From Escarpia spicata (Eukaryota; Annelida; Polychaeta; Sabellida; Siboglinidae), in contig OZ023205.1 of assembly GCA_963995525.1 (NCBI GenBank), forward strand, positions 67,786,417-67,850,416: DNA of 64,000 nt, in the 5' to 3' direction. The notes under the pieces are model-generated. The model ran no database searches. It saw only the letters and a list, made by a program, of their open reading frames with translations, and was not told the origin of the DNA. Below are positions 10,845-22,755 of the stretch, one piece after another (the stretch's first letter is position 1; every line of letters begins with the position of its first letter). The translations under genes and the position numbers were made by a program.

Positions 10845-11300
10845 ATGGCAGCGCCAGTTGGAATGTGACAATGCAAAAGAGACATGGACGGCATACGTTG
10901 AAAGGTTGGAATCGTATTTCAACTTTAATGACGTTGAACAAAATAGTGCGCACTTGCAAATAAGGTTCATGGGAAGCGACACGTATGGGTTACTGAAAAC
11001 GTTGATGGCACCTATAAAACCATCAACTAAGCCATTCGCAGAATTAGTCAAAACACTTGCGGACCACATAGATCCACAAACCACTGAAATGGGGGAACGT
11101 TTCCGTTTTGGCTGCCGATATCAACAAGAGGGTGAAAGTATCGCCTCATTCGTGGCTGAATTGCGGAGACTGTCGTTACATTGCGGTTATGCAGCAAACC
11201 TGACGACAGCCCTAAGAGTCCAGTTTGTGTTGGGTTTGCGATCGGAATAAACACAAAGGAAGCTGGTAAAATCAAAGACCTAAGCCTGGAAACTGCCACA
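10845..11300 (+). pseudogene. Gypsy-1 gag fragment
   Basis: An ATG at 10845 gives only MAAPVGM before a stop; the gag frame is one base off and runs from about 10858 to 11250 (about 130 residues). It contains ETWTAYVERLESYFNFNDV and the capsid-like MGERFRFGCRYQQEGESIAS, then FVAELRRLSLHCGY. These are typical of gag capsid regions (F-x-x-R-x-Q-x-x-G-E-S-x-x-x-F-x-x-x-L-R-x-L). The nucleocapsid zinc knuckle is not found before the protease. Confidence 0.8.
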
Positions 11301-11308
11301 TCAAGGCT

Positions 11309-11791
11309 GTGTGTCGGTCTGGTGACAGAAACAAACGCTACAATAAAGGCAAAAGGGTGAACCAAATGTCAGCTGCCAAAAGTAGTAGTAACGGTAGTGA
11401 CGACAGTGAGTGGAGTGATGGGTTGGACACCCTAAATGCGGTCCACCAGTTAACAAAACCAAAGACCAGAACTGACACAATTTGGACGACACTGCGGGTA
11501 GCCGGACAATCACTCAAAATGGAGGTTGATACTGGGTCAGCATACTCGGTAATCCCACACCACGTGTACAAGGAAATGTTCAAGAAGCAAGAACTTCAGC
11601 CTACACCAGTAACTCTCCGAACCTACATGGGGGAGTTAGTTGTTCCCGAGGGAAAGCTTCGTGTCCAGGTCAAGTACAAGAAGCAAGAGGTGAAGCCGGA
11701 CTTGTACGTTATCAAAGGCGGTCGACAAGTGCTGTTCGGTCGTGACTGGTTTTGGGAGATCAAGCTCGACTGGGGAGAAATTCACTCCTGA
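11309..11791 (+). pseudogene. Gypsy-1 aspartic protease region
   Basis: 160 open codons with the retropepsin motif VDTGSAYSVI at about residues 72-81 and a second hydrophobic strand with the C-terminal VLFGRDWF (L-G-x-x-W/D type). The family cleaves the Gag-Pol polyprotein. The frame then stops at 11791 and resumes as RT after about 150 disrupted bases. Confidence 0.8.
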
Positions 11792-11939
11792 AGTCATGTC
11801 ATGGGACTGACAAGGACATTTCTCTGAAGGATGCCAATAAGCAAGTTTAACGGCTGCTGGCAAAGTATGAGTTGTTAAGCACGGACAACTTAGGGACATT
11901 TAAAGGTGTGAAAGCCAAACTCACCGTAGAGGCAGACGC

Positions 11940-12580
11940 TCAACCGAAGTTCTGCCAGGCCAGGAAGTGTGCCTTATGCGATCAAACCATACTTTGAGAA
12001 GGAGCTAGAAAGGCTCCAGAAAGAAGGAATCATATCAGCTGTCGAGTATAGCAAGTGGGCACCAGGAGTGGTACCGGTGGCGAAACGAGATACCAAGGAT
12101 GTACGTCTCTGTGGAGACTATAAAGTGACACTCAACCCAATTACTACCACAGGTTTTTACCCAACCTGGCCAGTGTATTGCATCCCCATAACCAGTTACT
12201 AGAGAAGGATCAGAAATGGATGTGGTCAAAGGAATGTGAACAAGCGTTCGGTAAAGCAAAGAGACTGATCACATCGGAACAAGTTCTCGTCCACTACGAT
12301 CCGAACTTGCCCATCAGAATAGTGTGCGATGCATCTGCATATGGGTTGGGGACGGTACTCAGTCATACGATGCCAGATAGGTTGGAGAGACCAATCGCGT
12401 TTGCTTCGCGAATTTTAAACAAGGCTGAACGGAATTACAGTCAGGTAGACAAAGAATCACTGGGACTCGTGTGGGGAGTCATGAAGTTCCACCAATACCT
12501 GTTTAGAAGACGATTCACGCTGGTGACGGATCACCAACCCTTCACAGCTATCTTTCATCTTTCGTTTGGTCGCCTGGGAT
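11940..12580 (+). pseudogene. Gypsy-1 RT (deleted) and RNase H
   Basis: 11969-12165 encodes the RT N-terminus (PYFEKELERLQKEGIISAV, then WAPGVVPVAKRD and VRLCGDYKVTLNP). The palm with the catalytic Asp-Asp is missing: sequence jumps at about 12178 to the RT/RNase H connection (WSKECEQAFGKAKRLI) and RNase H (IRIVCDASAYGLGTVLSH; FASRILNKAERNYSQVDKES; LVTDHQPF). The deletion removes roughly 150 codons. Confidence 0.85.
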
Positions 12581-12589
12581 AGATAAACG

Positions 12590-13455
12590 TATAGAAACTC
12601 TGGCACGGAAATGTCAAGGCTGCCAGAGAGTTCACTTTGAAGCGCCTACCGTGCCACTTCACCCGTGGGAATGGCCTGCAAAGCCATGACAGCGTGGGAC
12701 GGATGTTCTTAATAGCTGTCGACGCACATAGCAAATGGCCTGAAGTACTACCAACAGCCCCAGTATCATCAGAAAGAACCGTAGAACTGTTACGAGATGT
12801 GTTTGCAAGGTACGGTCTTCCAGAACACTTGCACAGTGACAACGGAAGTCAATTCACAAGCGAAGTTTTCCGAAACTTCATGAAAGCAAACAACATCAGG
12901 CACACATTTTCTGCACCCTACCACCCAGCTACCAACGGGCAGGTGGAACGCTTTGTTCAGACATTTAAACAAGCCATGCGATCAACGAGAGGTGACTCGG
13001 GTGCTGTGAACCTACACCTGGCCAGATTTCTGTTTGCCTACAGAAACGCACCACATGCAACAACATGTGAATCTCCGGCAGTGTTACTGATGGGTCGAAC
13101 CCTGCGAACAAGATTAGATGCCATACGACCAAACACGAGGAAGACGGTGGAGAACCGTCAGGCCAAGGCAGTAGAGGAGAAGAGAGGGCAACACAGAGAA
13201 TTTGAAGCTTGGGACAGAGTAGCGGTAAGAAACGATCGCAACGACCAAAAGTGGGTACCCTGTACCGTCCAAGAGAAGAGGGATACCAGATCGTATGCTG
13301 TGCGCGTGAAAGACGGCGATGTATGACGAAAACACAGCGACCAAATCAGGGCTTCTGACGTCGCCATGGTACCTCTGGGTGCGGTGGAGGTACCAGTGGT
13401 TGACGAATCGACTAGACCAACAATAGAAGCAGAAGAAGACAACCAGCCAAGTTAA
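12590..13455 (+). pseudogene. Gypsy-1 integrase
   Basis: The catalytic core shows all three acidic residues: D in LIAVDAHSKWPEVLP, D in HSDNGSQFTSE and E in ATNGQVERFVQTFKQA. The N-terminal zinc-binding part is reduced to CQGCQRVHFE-like remains near 12610. The core runs into the C-terminal domain (WDRVAVRNDRN), a TGA at 13324-13326, and about 40 more codons in the same frame. Function would be LTR strand transfer. Confidence 0.88.
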
Positions 13456-13770
13456 TTGCAAACACAGATGGCAGTGAACTATCCCGTGAGACCGGCAAAT
13501 CCAGCGCAGATACCGATGGCAGAGGAACGACTCGTGAGAAGGTCCATAAGAACCAGAAAGCCTCCAGAGAAGCTGGATCTGAGAGGTTTGAAAGACGGTG
13601 TCCAGTTTAATTATGGACATAGACGTTAATGGTTAATGGCTGCTAAAATGTCATTGTTAACAAGGTCTAATTAATGGGCGCTAAACCTATGGACTGTGTT
13701 GACGGTTGTCATATCGTATATGTGGCGTAGCGCAACCAGGGTGTTAATATGTTTTAAGGGAACAACATTT

Positions 13771-13782
13771 GAAAGGGAGGGA
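13771..13782 (+). promoter_or_regulatory. Gypsy-1 polypurine tract
   Basis: GAAAGGGAGGGA directly before the 3' LTR, the plus-strand primer of LTR elements. Gypsy-2 has an almost identical tract at 48099-48108. Confidence 0.85.
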
Positions 13783-13892
13783 TGTAGATTATTTGTATTG
13801 TAGAGCATTATTAATGCTCCCGATGGCTCTGGAATAAGGACAGCTCCCGGGCTATGCTGATGTATCGAATAAAGATGGCGTAAGACATAACA
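13783..13892 (+). repeat. Gypsy-1 3' LTR
   Basis: Matches the 5' LTR with five substitutions and an 8-base insertion (ATGTATCG). Followed by target duplication TGTAC at 13893-13897. Confidence 0.92.
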
Positions 13893-13897
13893 TGTAC

Positions 13898-14325
13898 CAC
13901 TTTTTAAATCTTTGTATTGGCTTCCTATACGATATCGTATAATATTTAAGATCTGTACCATTACATATCAGGCACTGTCCAGTAAGCACCCATCTTATTT
14001 GCATTCATTGCTTACTCCTGTAAGAAAACGTGTCCAGCTTCGTTCATCCAGTTCTGACCTACTTTTTGTTCGTAGAGTCAACACTAACATTGGAACTAGG
14101 GTTTTTCTGTTGCTGCACCAACTCTTTGGAATATGCTCCCTCTTAGTGTTAGATCAGTTGAAAATATTACAAAATTCCGTCGTTATTCCGACCCATCTGT
14201 TGACAACTGGAATACTGCTCATGAATTTTGAGATGGACCAATCCTTTTGTTTTTATGTGCCTCTGAGCTTGGTTTTTCCAGGGATTTAGGCGCAGTAGAG
14301 GTTATCTTATTATTATTAAGATACG
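13898..14325 (+). pseudogene. LINE D C-terminus, right of Gypsy-1
   Basis: Continues the LINE D frame with LFKSLYWLPIRYRIIFKICT, then YQALSSKHPSYLHSLL and RRVNTNIGTRVF. The H-W-L-P-V-R-Y-R-I-x-F-K-I block follows directly on KLQRVQN of the left part in intact relatives, so the two parts are one gene. A TTATTATTATTA tail ends it. Confidence 0.8.
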
Positions 14326-14331
14326 GTTCAG

Positions 14332-14679
14332 GTGGTGATCGACACGTGTAAATGTATCGGGGTTGACGTAAAACGAGAAAACATCAGTGTATGCCATCGT
14401 CAACCAAGCCGGGCCAAAGCCATAGTCGCAAAATTCGTGCGACGCGAAACCAAATTCGATGTCATGAAATCAAAGAAAAAGATGAAAGATGCCAGTGGCC
14501 CCAAGATTATGATTTATAAAGATCTAACATCCCTCAGAATCAAACTGCGGGAAGTGAACAACGATGTCTCTGTGAAATATGCGTTCACCCTGGACGGCCG
14601 CATTCACTGCTTGGCCGTAGTGAACGGTCAAGAGAAGAAACTGACGATTGTCATCTCGGACGACCTATTAAAACCGTGA
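14332..14679 (+). pseudogene. LINE ORF1 C-terminal domain (LINE C)
   Basis: 115 open codons resembling the RNA-binding half of LINE ORF1: ISVCHRQPSRAKAIVAKFVR then RETKFDVMKSKKKMKD, IYKDLTSLRIKLREVN and YAFTLDGRIHCL. The A/P-I-I-V-K-F-x-R-R-x-x-K-x-x-V block is diagnostic. The coiled-coil half is missing. Probably ORF1 of the LINE whose ORF2 starts near 15420. Confidence 0.7.
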
Positions 14680-15399
14680 TGGGACGCTGATAAGATCCAA
14701 CGAAAGGGATTCTACATGTGTGGTTAAATCACGCCGGACTTACGTTGACGATTTCATGTGTATAAATATTAACCATGGCTGGTGGAGATCCCACGTGCTC
14801 CACGTGCCCTACTCTAGTTCACTGGAGATATGTGAACTTTAAAAAGAATCGGCAATCAAAAAAGGTAAACATATTTTATGCAATACGTTTTTGTATTACG
14901 TATTGTCTATGTTAATATACGTAGTTACAACATTATGTGATCATTTAATAATAATTACTCTTCGTATTATAGCTATATATACGATATGTTGTCTACAGTC
15001 AATACTCACTATGTTTTCATTTTGGGGAGGGCAGTGTTTATACATTTTCTTTTCACCACGTTTAATGTTAGTCGTTTTACATTTTTATTTTTGAGACAGT
15101 GCATAATATATAGTATTTCCCCAAAGCTTAGTGTTTATGCAATAATCATTTTGTGTTTTGTTCAATATACTTACGTTATTCTCATTCTAGGTTCATGTTG
15201 TGGCAGTACATATGCGGTAATTTATTTTCACACATTTTGTACTAATGCAATAAGTACATTGTGTTATATATGCATGCGAAATATTCGTAACATTCTCTTT
15301 TACTAAATATATTTGTATTATGATCAGGGCATAGCTTGTGCAACTCTTTCACAACGACTAGTACATACTTATATAATGAGCCCTGTAAACATAGAGCAC

Positions 15400-16560
15400 T
15401 ATTGTTTATCCAGTTGTCCAATATGATTGATAACAATGATTTCTTAGCGCAATTTGGTGGTCTAGAGAAAACAATTTCTATCACATATGAAAAACCGATT
15501 AAATTAATAAAGATTGGGAGATTGAACCATTTTAACATTCACCATACTTTGACGATGATAATTTTACAAACCATTTAACGAACAAGCAAAGTTAATTCAT
15601 CGTGCTAAGTCTAAACTGTCAGAATTTAAATGAAAAAATTTACGAAATTAAAATAAAGCTAGAGACATTCAGAAGTAGCGGCTGTGACATTAGTGCTTTA
15701 TGTTTACAGGAAACATGGCTCGATGAAGAAGCTTATACGTCTTTATTTCAAATAGATGGATATACATTAATAAAAAAATATGTAGTGCACATGCTGGCTT
15801 GGCAATCTACCTCAGCAACAAATACAATTACAAATCTGTAAATATCCATGCTAATACAAACTCTTGGGAAGGTCAATTTATTGAAATAACATGTTGTGCC
15901 ATGAAGAAAAAAATATTCTTGGAAATATATTTATAGACCACTTAGAAATATACTTGAAAACTACCATATATTTACAGATGAATTTGCATCAAATTTAGCT
16001 GATTTACAAAAATCTAAAAGTGAAATAATAATTGCAGGAGATTACAATATTGATTTGCTTAAATTAACATTTCACATGGTTTCTTTCCTAACATTACTTT
16101 GCCAACATGGAACACTCATTGATAATGTTCTGTTAATTTGTCGAAAGGATTTGAAAATCCTCAGCCTGTATTTGAGTGAGCAATATTTGTGATCACTTTC
16201 CATACTTTCTAAGGCTGGACTATGTCGAAACCACTAATGCAATACCAATGTTTACACGAATAACGCAACAAAATCCTGACTCACTCAATAAATTTGAAAT
16301 AATAAACTGTTACTGCAGCTATGGATAAATGCCAACCTATTAAAATAATTAAATTTAACAAATATAAACATAAGAAATCTCCTTGGAATACCAAAGGCAT
16401 TATTATGTCGATAACGTTTAGAAACAAATTGTATTCGAGAATGAAACAGACTCCCGTAATAATGCTCACACAAGTGCCATTTTATAAAGACTTCTGTTGT
16501 TAAAGTTGGATGACATTTATAAAATCCAACAATTAAAATTTTACTACAACTTAATTAAGA
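15400..16560 (+). pseudogene. LINE C ORF2 endonuclease region
   Basis: With several shifts, this encodes an ORF2 N-terminus: LSLNCQNLNEKIYEIKIKLE, CDISALCLQETWLDEEA (catalytic E in Q-E-T-W-L), a degraded G-G-x-A-I-Y-L segment, SEIIIAGDYNIDLL (the G-D-F/Y-N block), HGTLIDNVL, then IKIIKFNKYKHKKSPWNTKG before the RT. It stops near 16560, so no RT remains. Its linker resembles LINE A at 21747-21900, so LINES A and C belong to the same family. Confidence 0.75.
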
Positions 16561-17837
16561 AAACACTTTTTAATTTTTAATTATAAATCCAGTTGTCGCA
16601 TTCACAATTACTTTATTTGTAATTCATAATACGTATTGAAATGTATAGCTAGGTATCTGTATGCGCGTCAATGTGTACACGAGTACATATAATAAGTCCT
16701 TGTATTGTGTATTTATGTTGATACATTGAGTAATTATCAACTATAAAAACACACACACACACACACATAAATCACACACGAGCGCACGCGCGATGGCATA
16801 CTGTTGACCTCTGCTCATCGTATATCATAAATTATTGTATAATTGGTCTCTTTAACACTTTAAATGCCTTCCATTTTTGGAATCTTCAGGAATGCATTTA
16901 ACAAGGAGTTGATCTATCACCCTCCTTGCCGTCAAATATTGCATATAATATAACAAGAATATACAAACATTTACACTTAACGCCCTCCGAGTACATCGAC
17001 TTCCCACGCCTCGTTTAAAGTATAGCGTTTCAGAGAACTAAAATAAAAACCAGAAATTGCAAAACCGCAGTCTTTGCGGAGTCAACTCCAGAACATGCGT
17101 CTGTACCAATTAGCAATGTCAGTGATGCCGTCACAACGTGTCACCCACTGGGTAGACGCCAGGAGGTGTGACTGACGAGCTGCCACACACACTGGAAGGT
17201 ACTGGCGTGCAGGCGTCAGAGGCTTTATGTGGGTTGCCTTCCCGATAGTGTCACCAGTAATAACGGAGCATGCACGGTTGATCAGTTCATTGCGTTCGGA
17301 TTTACGACGCCTGACACGCTGACAGCGAGTCGAGCTTGCGATTGTAGAGTTTTATAAATGACAAGAGGCATTCTCCAGTCGGTGCTGGTGTTCCGATACT
17401 CGCCGAATACAGACACACGAAAGTATCATTCTTCCAAGAATTACCGATCATGACTAAAGCTGACCTATCGACTGCCTGGTTACCTCATACGGGAAATGAC
17501 AGCCACATTAATGAGCAGTTATATTATTGTATGTATTAATTCTAGTCATCCCATTGAAATGTTTATTTTATCATAATAATGATGTTTCATATAAATCAGT
17601 AAACATCAAATATTAAACAATCAGCTGATACATCGACATACTGATGCCTCATAGGCTGACTAGAAAGTTGAAGTGGAGGAAATGCTGACACTGAACCAGC
17701 AATGGCTGCCTCTGCATAGTTGTTTTGTTTGTGTCTAAATGTCTTTATACATACTTGTCTGTCCGCCCGTCCGTCGGTCCATCGGCCCGTCGGCCTCCTC
17801 TCCTCCTTCTCTTTTCTGTCTCTCTCTTTCTATAGAT
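16561..17837. other. no recognisable gene
   Basis: Contains a short (AC)n run at 16749-16768 and otherwise unassigned sequence. No coding motif or terminal repeat seen. Confidence 0.55.
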
Positions 17838-17842
17838 ATATG

Positions 17843-19122
<1,280 letters not shown>

Positions 19123-19130
19123 ATGCAGGT
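19123..19130 (+). repeat. hAT target-site duplication (left)
   Basis: ATGCAGGT; the right flank at 41104-41111 reads ATGTAGGT, a 7 of 8 match of the length expected for hAT. Confidence 0.75.
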
Positions 19131-19559
19131 CAGTGCTTCTCAACCTTTTCAATTCGCGATCGAGCTACAGTTAGCTCGATCCTCGCGACACTCCGAGTCA
19201 CATTTGACTATGTCATAGTGTGTTGTATTGTCACCAACCACTAGTTATCGAATGCAAAGATAAATTATCGTTTTCCCACGGTGTTTTAACAAACGTATTG
19301 CACAGAAAATAATTTTAATAAGTGCCATACAAAATATAAATTAATACGAATTGTTTTTTTATTTTGAAAATAAAGCTTAATTACCATTCAGTATTTCAGG
19401 CAAATTATAATTGTAATCTGTTTCCAAACACGCATCTCAATTAATCGTTACAAATCACATGTTAGGCAAACAATGTATAAGCCGGAATGTGTATTTGGAA
19501 CTAGTAAGAAACTGCGCTTGTCTTGTGGAACAGAGACTTAACGTTCGGCTCTCTGCTAG

Positions 19560-19745
19560 AAAGAGTTACACGACGTTCCTGGTCCATGATCTCTTCTTGA
19601 TCTTGATAATGACAGTGTTAATGTCGAGAATGACCTCACACAGGTATGTTGTCGAAAATGGTAGCAACTTACCAATGGCACGATCAGCGATGGTTGGATT
19701 TGCGCGATCCTTCCCAGCACCACAGTCACCTTTGGTGCAATCATG
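19560..19745 (-). pseudogene. hAT transposase C-terminal dimerisation region
   Basis: The minus strand reads NPTIADRAIGKLLPFSTTYL then CE, followed after a one-base shift by SFSTLT and, back in the first frame, IKIKKRS. L-L-P-F-x-T-T-Y-L-C-E is the conserved C-terminal hAT block of ZBED5/SCAND3-type transposases. At least one frameshift disrupts it. Confidence 0.8.
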
Positions 19746-19983
19746 TGTGTGGGGTAGATATCCCGGCCATGGGAATGGTTTAGGTGAGTGGAGAAAGAAA
19801 ATGAATAACATTTTGATGCATAACAAGCACACGATGTGAATTATCGCCCACTCCTGTGACTAAATTTATAACAACAACTACGTCACTCTAGACCTGGAGT
19901 GGTCGGCCGACCAACATTACGCAATAACGCGATACGCCTGGGTGTGCATCGTTTACCGATTACATAACAACTGCCACCGAACA

Positions 19984-20812
19984 TGCCAAAGCCACGTAAG
20001 GCTAAGAACTGCTCGGACGAATCTGATGCTATTGTACTAAGACTGGTGGAGCTATTAAATGATGATAGCGTAGTGGCAAAACTGAGAAAAGCATTGTATC
20101 CTAGTGAATATTGCTGAGAAAATCGATGGACTCGCATAGAACAATTAACTAAACAACTACAGGCTAAAGACTTGAGAATAGCCCAACTTGAAGAAAAAGT
20201 CAACGCACTCGAAGAATCAATCAGCTGGCAAACTTGAACAATACACTCGTCGCTCAAACTTAAACTTTACACGGCATCGCGGAAAGAAGCGAGAGTGAGG
20301 ACACTGACAACATAGTGCTTGACATAATCAATGACAAGATGAAAACTACGCCGCCACTAACGAGAGAAGACATAGAGCGAAGCCATCGTAAAGAAGCGAG
20401 GGTGAGGACACTGACACTATAGTGCTTGAGATTATCAATGACAAGATGAAAACCACACCGCCACTAGCGAGACTAGACATAGAGCGAAGCCATCGCCTTG
20501 GCGCTAAACGAGCCACGGGGTCCCGCCCAATCATAGTGCGCTTTAAGACAGAGCGAAAGCGTGATCACGTTTTCCGCAGTCGCTTTAACCTGAAAGACTA
20601 CAACAGAAGAAATAGTAATGCACGGGTCTTCATTAACGAAGATTTAACAAGTCGTAGGTCAATGTTGGCTTATGAATGCAGAAAACTGAAAAACCAAAAA
20701 AAGATCAACAACTGCTGGACTGCCTACGCTAAAATTATGGTCAAAGACCTCAGTAATAAAATCAAAGAAATCACATGTGTAAATGATTTCCAGTTGTACA
20801 TGTGTAAGTGAT
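19984..20812 (+). pseudogene. LINE A ORF1
   Basis: Starts at an ATG (MPKPRKAKNCSDESDAIVLR). A coiled coil follows (LTKQLQAKDLRIAQLEEKVN), then the RNA-binding domain DIERSHRLGAKRATGSRPII, VRFKTERKRDHVFRSR and VFINEDLTSRRSMLAYECRK. Stops at 20113-20115 and near 20235 and a 107-base tandem duplication (20283-20389 and 20390-20496) break the frame. ORF1 of this type packages LINE RNA. Confidence 0.8.
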
Positions 20813-21339
20813 CACCAGTTGTACATCTGTAAATGACCTCCAGTTGTACGTTAGTGTCAATGAAAGCATTGATAACTTGATCATCTGTAATACATTCAAG
20901 ATTATTGTGCGATTCTATTTGTTTATGTATTTCTATTTCTATGTATTGCTGGGCTTCTGTCGGTTACAATTATCATCAACATGCTAATTCATATTTTGAA
21001 AAATAATAATTACATAATCTACTTATGCTGTATGACCAACTGCAATTAACAGTTTGCAGTATTGCTGATATATTTGATGATATATGGGCTATTCATGCCC
21101 ATTTGTGTTTGTTTTCTTTTCTTTTTTGTATGAATGACATTTAAATAACTAGTATTATAACTAATCGTTTCTCTCCTCATAACATCAGTAATGCTTAATT
21201 ACTTTTGATATATTGATACTGGACTAATCATGACAGTATATCTCTTCTATTATTATTTTTAGATTGACAACTGTTAATCTATATGCAGTCACTGTTGATA
21301 ACATAGCTCACCCCTTTCCCTGGCGTTACGCCTTATATT

Positions 21340-22751
21340 CATGACCCAACACCCAATCTGCCATGTTTTTTTCCAATATCAATCTACTTAAAATAAACGA
21401 GAACAAAATATATAGTGGGAATTCTTTGATTCTATAATTTCATACAGTCTCTATCCACAAATTACCTTTCCAACTCGCTTCACCAGAACTAACGGATCAC
21501 TGATAGACAACTTTTTTAGTAAGTTAAATAAATCAATATTAGATAGCACTGCAAGAATCTTCACTGATACCCTTTCTGATCATCAACCTTACTTCCTAAT
21601 CATGAATATCAACGTAAAATCTAAACCTCCTCCAAAATGTGTTCGAGTAAATCTACAAAATAAGGCAGCTATGCATAATGTTAAACTTTAGATAAATTCG
21701 GATGCAATGTATAACAAACTAAACAAATCATGCTAAGAATAAGCATGTGCCTGTTAAAATCATGAAATATAATAAATACAAATATAAGCATTCAACCTGG
21801 ATCACACATGGTCTTCTAAAACCAATCAAATATCGAGACTCGCTTTATAAGAAGTTAAAAATATATAATCCAAATTTACCTATGTACGAAGTCATTCTAA
21901 CTAACCTAAAAACATATAATTTAATATTAAAGAAAAATAGTTGTACTGCCAAACAAATGTACTTTGAGTCACGCTTTAACTGATATAAAGATGACATTAG
22001 AAATACATGGAAAACATAAATGAATTTCTTTCCAAAAACAATACAAACAACACTTTTTTGTTTAAAAGTAACGGCATAACTATATAAATTTAACAACTAT
22101 TTTACAAGTATAGGTCAGTCGACAGCACAAGACATTCATTACGATGGTAATAAGGATTATAATTACTACTTAAATGATAATGTCCATTCCGTTTTCAGTC
22201 TATTAAATGTTGATGAAGAAATAGTCAAGAAAACCATTGAAAGCCTTCCCAATAAAAACAGTAGTGGCTGTAACGGTATTTCCTGTAAACTTTTGAAAAT
22301 AATCGAACCCTCCATCATCAAACCATTAACCCTGGTAATAAATCAAGTAATAAATACTGGTATATTTCTTGATACACTTAAACTCGCTAAAGTAATTCCT
22401 ATTTTTAAGAAAGATGACCCATCTGTTTTTAAAAATTATAGACCCATATCTCTTCTTCCAACAATTTCAAAACTGATAGAGAAAATAATATATAGTCAGC
22501 TAACTGCATACTTTAATGATTCTGATCTATTTGTTAAACATCAATACGGTTTTAGGAAAACACATTCTACCGAGTATGCTTCACTTGAACTAGTAGATAG
22601 AATAATTACACAAATTGTAAAAAATGATGTTCCTTTCAGTATTTTTGTTTACCTCTCTAAGGCCTTCGATACAATTGATTACTCGATACTATTAAATAAA
22701 CTAAGATATTATGGATTACAGGGTCCTACCCTGAATCTATTTAATAGCTAC
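21340..22751 (+). pseudogene. LINE A ORF2, endonuclease end to RT motif A
   Basis: 21400-21660 encodes the endonuclease end (ITFPTRFTRTNGSLIDNFFS; TLSDHQPYFLIM, with the S-D-H catalytic block). 21747-22080 is the linker. 22190-22751 is the RT: NGISCKLLKIIEP, LAKVIPIFKKDDPSVFKNYR, PISLLPTISKLIEKI, QYGFRKTHSTEYASLE, VYLSKAFDTIDYSILLNKLR. The first catalytic Asp is replaced by Tyr. The frame is cut by the TTAA element at 22752. Confidence 0.88.
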
Positions 22752-22755
22752 TTAA
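22752..22755 (+). repeat. TTAA target duplication (left)
   Basis: TTAA between LINE A and the terminal repeat; its twin is at 37215-37218. Confidence 0.9.

Larger units (their letters stand above)
10686..13892 (+). mobile_element. Gypsy-1, Ty3/Gypsy LTR retrotransposon, defective
   Basis: Bounded by LTRs of about 102 and 110 bases starting TG and ending CA, with a perfect 5-base target duplication, a primer binding site and a polypurine tract. Domain order is gag, protease, RT, RNase H, integrase, which is the Ty3/Gypsy order. The LTRs differ by five substitutions and one 8-base indel. The RT core is deleted and gag and pol carry shifts and stops, so the copy is dead. No env-like gene is seen. 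Confidence 0.92.
9611..14325 (+). mobile_element. LINE D, split by Gypsy-1
   Basis: A non-LTR retrotransposon in two parts. 9611-10685 holds an ORF1 remnant, a piece of endonuclease and the region after the RT; 13898-14325 continues the C-terminus and ends in a (TTATTA)-type tail at about 14305-14322. The break coincides exactly with the LTR-bounded Gypsy-1, flanked by TGTAC on both sides. Most of the RT is missing, so LINE D was already internally deleted. Confidence 0.8.

Noticed and set aside
11048..13620. Several minus-strand frames of 80-168 codons
   Set aside because: Antisense shadows of Gypsy-1 gag, RT and integrase.
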